54,664 nt of DNA from Roseospira marina (GTDB lineage Bacteria > Pseudomonadota > Alphaproteobacteria > Rhodospirillales > Rhodospirillaceae), in assembly GCF_014197855.1 (NCBI RefSeq), contig NZ_JACIGJ010000019.1, positions 1-54,664 of the forward strand, given 5' to 3'. A program made the translations under genes and the position numbers. Positions 53,022 to 54,664 of this stretch are shown here, piece by piece (the first letter of the stretch is position 1; the number at the start of each line of letters is the position of its first letter). The notes under the pieces were generated by a model, which made no database searches, was not told where the DNA came from, and saw only the letters and a list, made by a program, of their open reading frames with translations.

Positions 53022-54119
53022 TTAGCTGGAAGGGCGAGAGTGGTTTTTACACTCTCGCCCTTCGTTTTTTACACAATGTCCCGGACCTGTTCTCGTTCGC
53101 GTGGCCAATTCGAGACGCGCCATGGCGCCTTCCGCGCGGCGCAAACGATCCGCTTCCTCGGTATAGTGTTCCGCCATGCGAAGCGTGGCCAAACCGAGAA
53201 CGGCCTGGATATCACGACTGTCGCAACCGGCGTCGGCGAGCATGGTCCCCGCCGTGTGCCGCAGTCCGTGGAATGTCAGGCCCGGTTGAGTCGCTCCGTC
53301 GCCTTCGAGCCGTTTCATAATTTTACGCAGTTCGGTTCGGAAGCCTGACCCCGTGTAGGGATTGCCACCCTTGCCCGTGACAACGAGGGGCGACTGTCTG
53401 GGGGTCCTGTCCAAAACAGCGGATAGCATCGAGTGCATGGGCACCCGGATCGAGACACCGGTCTTATGCGAGCGGACTGAAATACGCCCATCAGAGCACG
53501 CCGACCAAGCAAGGGTTAGGCAATCGGCTTGCCGTAACCCTGTGAAGGCGGCCAGGGCAATGGCGGCCCTTATGCCTGGGTGAGACACTGTCGCCTCAAG
53601 GGCGGCCGCTAGCTCTTCCCATCGCCACGGACGATTCGCCTTTGCCTCGCCGCGCGGCTTGCGAATCTTGGCAACGCCCTCCGCCGGGTTCCCTGAGACG
53701 ATCCCGCGTGGTCGGCCCCAGTTGAACAGCAGAGACAAGACCTGGACGACGTAGTTGGCAAAGCGACGCTTGTGCTGCTCGAACGCTTTGTCGCGCAGGC
53801 CGAACACGAGGCGCGGGGTGACCGCGGGCAGGGGGGTGTCGTGCCCTTTGCCCAACCAGTCCAGCACGCGGGCGTAGTCCTTCCGCGTTTCGGCTGCCAG
53901 AGCGGCGTATTCCGGGCTGGCGCGATAGGCCTGGATCAGGCTGCCCAGTGTGCCGGGTTTCGGCGGCGGCGCTGCCTGCTTTTCGGCGGCGGCGTAGGCG
54001 GCCATGAACTCGGGGCTGCCGGGCATTCCAGGCAGACGGGTTCGTGTGGGGCGATGGTAGTAGTAGACGCGCCCGCCCGTTTTGACCCGGTGGATATTGC
54101 GAAGACGTAGGACCGTCAT
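53022..54119 (-). CDS. int: Tyrosine recombinase/integrase next to tRNA-Phe
   Basis: A 365-residue phage-type integrase. An N-terminal arm-binding region (about 1-55) precedes a core-binding domain (about 55-160) and the catalytic domain (about 170-345). Catalytic residues seen: Arg in AFTGLRQAD, Lys in VRSHKTG, HxxR in FHGLRHTAGT, and Tyr in MAEHYTEEAD; the usual second His is replaced in LGLATLRM. ATG at 54119 overlaps the Xis-like gene's stop (ATGA) and has GGAG eight bases upstream, so I prefer it to ATG 54125. Its 3' end reads through the tRNA-Phe terminator and stops 15 bp from the tRNA, the classic integrase-at-attL arrangement. Confidence 0.92.
   Translation of the reverse strand: MTVLRLRNIHRVKTGGRVYYYHRPTRTRLPGMPGSPEFMAAYAAAEKQAAPPPKPGTLGSLIQAYRASPEYAALAAETRKDYARVLDWLGKGHDTPLPAVTPRLVFGLRDKAFEQHKRRFANYVVQVLSLLFNWGRPRGIVSGNPAEGVAKIRKPRGEAKANRPWRWEELAAALEATVSHPGIRAAIALAAFTGLRQADCLTLAWSACSDGRISVRSHKTGVSIRVPMHSMLSAVLDRTPRQSPLVVTGKGGNPYTGSGFRTELRKIMKRLEGDGATQPGLTFHGLRHTAGTMLADAGCDSRDIQAVLGLATLRMAEHYTEEADRLRRAEGAMARLELATRTRTGPGHCVKNEGRECKNHSRPSS
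53030..53070 (+). terminator. Intrinsic terminator of tRNA-Phe
   Basis: A perfect 13-bp stem (53030-53042 with 53050-53062) with a GTTTTTA loop is followed by CGTTTTTT. It is the strongest terminator in the window. Its minus-strand sequence also codes for the last residues of the integrase. Confidence 0.92.
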
Positions 54120-54343
54120 CCCCATTGCTCCAGGTAGGCGGTCGTATCCATTTCCCTGATATGCCCGGTCTGACTGTCGATCCAGGAGTCGACTTCATCA
54201 CGCAACCAGTACCGCATGGAGCGGATGCGGTGACTCGGTAGATCCAGGGTGTCGACCGTTCCCGGTGAGACGTCGAGATAGGCGGCAACGGTTTTTCGGC
54301 GCATCAGGCGTGGCCATCCGGGAAGGGGGCAGCTGTCGTTCAT
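54116..54343 (-). CDS. AlpA/excisionase-like DNA-binding protein
   Basis: A 75-residue protein with a MerR-like helix-turn-helix: LMRRKTVAAYLDVSPGTVD followed by a wing (SHRIRSMRYWLRDEVDSWID). This is the usual form of AlpA and Xis proteins that direct integrase toward excision or activate its transcription. Its stop overlaps the integrase start in an ATGA, so they are co-expressed. The ribosome site is weak. Being first in a two-gene module beside attL fits an element-borne recombination directionality factor. Confidence 0.8.
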   Translation of the reverse strand: MNDSCPLPGWPRLMRRKTVAAYLDVSPGTVDTLDLPSHRIRSMRYWLRDEVDSWIDSQTGHIREMDTTAYLEQWG

Positions 54344-54511
54344 GACGTTCTACCAAGATAGATTTGTGTTCTTTATTCGTTCCGGGTATCGCCATACGCT
54401 TCCCGCATGGAACCCGACGATGACATCTTGTTCGATCTGGCTTAAGCGCTGCGCTTCAAGGTGCCACGCGCCACAGCACACCTCCCAAATGACGCAGGGA
54501 TCTGCCTTCTG

Positions 54512-54664
54512 TCACACGCTCACCGGCGCGTCGGCCGGGAGCAGGGTGCGCAGGGTGGCGAGCCAGCGGTCGGCGGCGTCGTGCCAGGGCTCCGGGCGCA
54601 GCACCAGGGTATCCGGCCGGGGCAACGCGAAGCCCCAGGGCACGTCAGACGGTGCCAACAGGTC
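54512..54664 (-). CDS. C-terminal 50 residues of an unidentified protein (truncated by window end)
   Basis: A minus-strand frame enters at 54664 and stops at 54512, encoding DLLAPSDVPWGFALPRPDTL and onward to a final ADAPVSV. It has the strong GC third-position bias of local genes and no internal stop. No family is recognised from so short a piece; it could be element cargo or a chromosomal gene. Confidence 0.5.
   Translation of the reverse strand, partial: DLLAPSDVPWGFALPRPDTLVLRPEPWHDAADRWLATLRTLLPADAPVSV

Noticed and set aside
54344-54511. Possible right attachment site of a very small element (TTCGATCTGG near 54429)
   Set aside because: Match to the tRNA T-arm TTCGAATCTG is imperfect and does not extend to the acceptor end; the true site is probably outside the window.

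Overview
The window is high-GC bacterial chromosome with densely packed genes and many four-base ATGA start/stop overlaps. The order rpmI-rplT-pheS-pheT, an aerobic-type CobN, a tripartite tricarboxylate (TTT) uptake system and the general protein character suggest an alphaproteobacterium, plausibly of the Rhodospirillales. No 16S rRNA or other taxonomic marker is present, so this is an inference.

Layout. 1-1270: no intact gene, but an AT-richer stretch and the decayed C-terminus of a tyrosine recombinase. 1503-2570: a nitrilase-superfamily protein whose catalytic Cys is replaced by Ala. 2801-7076 (minus): phenylalanyl-tRNA synthetase subunits and ribosomal proteins L20 and L35. 7481-13806: signalling genes, namely a PilZ protein, a 1655-residue soluble hybrid histidine kinase and a convergent OmpR-type regulator overlapping its 3' end. 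14173-17950: an EF-hand coiled-coil protein, a single-chain ABC ATPase plus MlaE-like permease, and a LysR regulator. 18006-24199: a small hypothetical gene, cobN and a two-part methyltransferase-like protein. 24221-31428: a CapD/WbpM-type dehydratase, an AIM24-family protein, a DMT exporter divergent from a LysR regulator, and a dCache chemoreceptor.

31513-43516 is a carboxylate or sugar-acid catabolic island. A minus-strand operon encodes an Fe-alcohol dehydrogenase, a DUF1537 four-carbon acid kinase and PdxA2. A divergent plus-strand operon encodes TctB, TctC, TctA, a DapA-family lyase, a D-isomer 2-hydroxyacid dehydrogenase and an Ldh_2-family dehydrogenase. A GntR/FCD regulator and a divergent HpcH/HpaI aldolase complete it. 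The kinase/PdxA2 pair resembles the known D-threonate route to dihydroxyacetone phosphate. The two opposite-fold 2-hydroxyacid dehydrogenases beside a TTT transporter resemble the sulfolactate-racemising SlcC/ComC arrangement, but no sulfolyase is present. The combination is the best candidate here for an undescribed pathway.

43700-49466 (minus) is a putrescine operon (aminotransferase, PotF, PotG, PotH, PotI). 49686-52832 holds a DMT exporter, Ada, a DedA-type membrane protein and a small membrane protein. 52932-53007 is tRNA-Phe(GAA), immediately followed by a minus-strand integrase and an AlpA/Xis-like gene, marking an element integrated at tRNA-Phe. The window ends inside an unidentified minus-strand gene.
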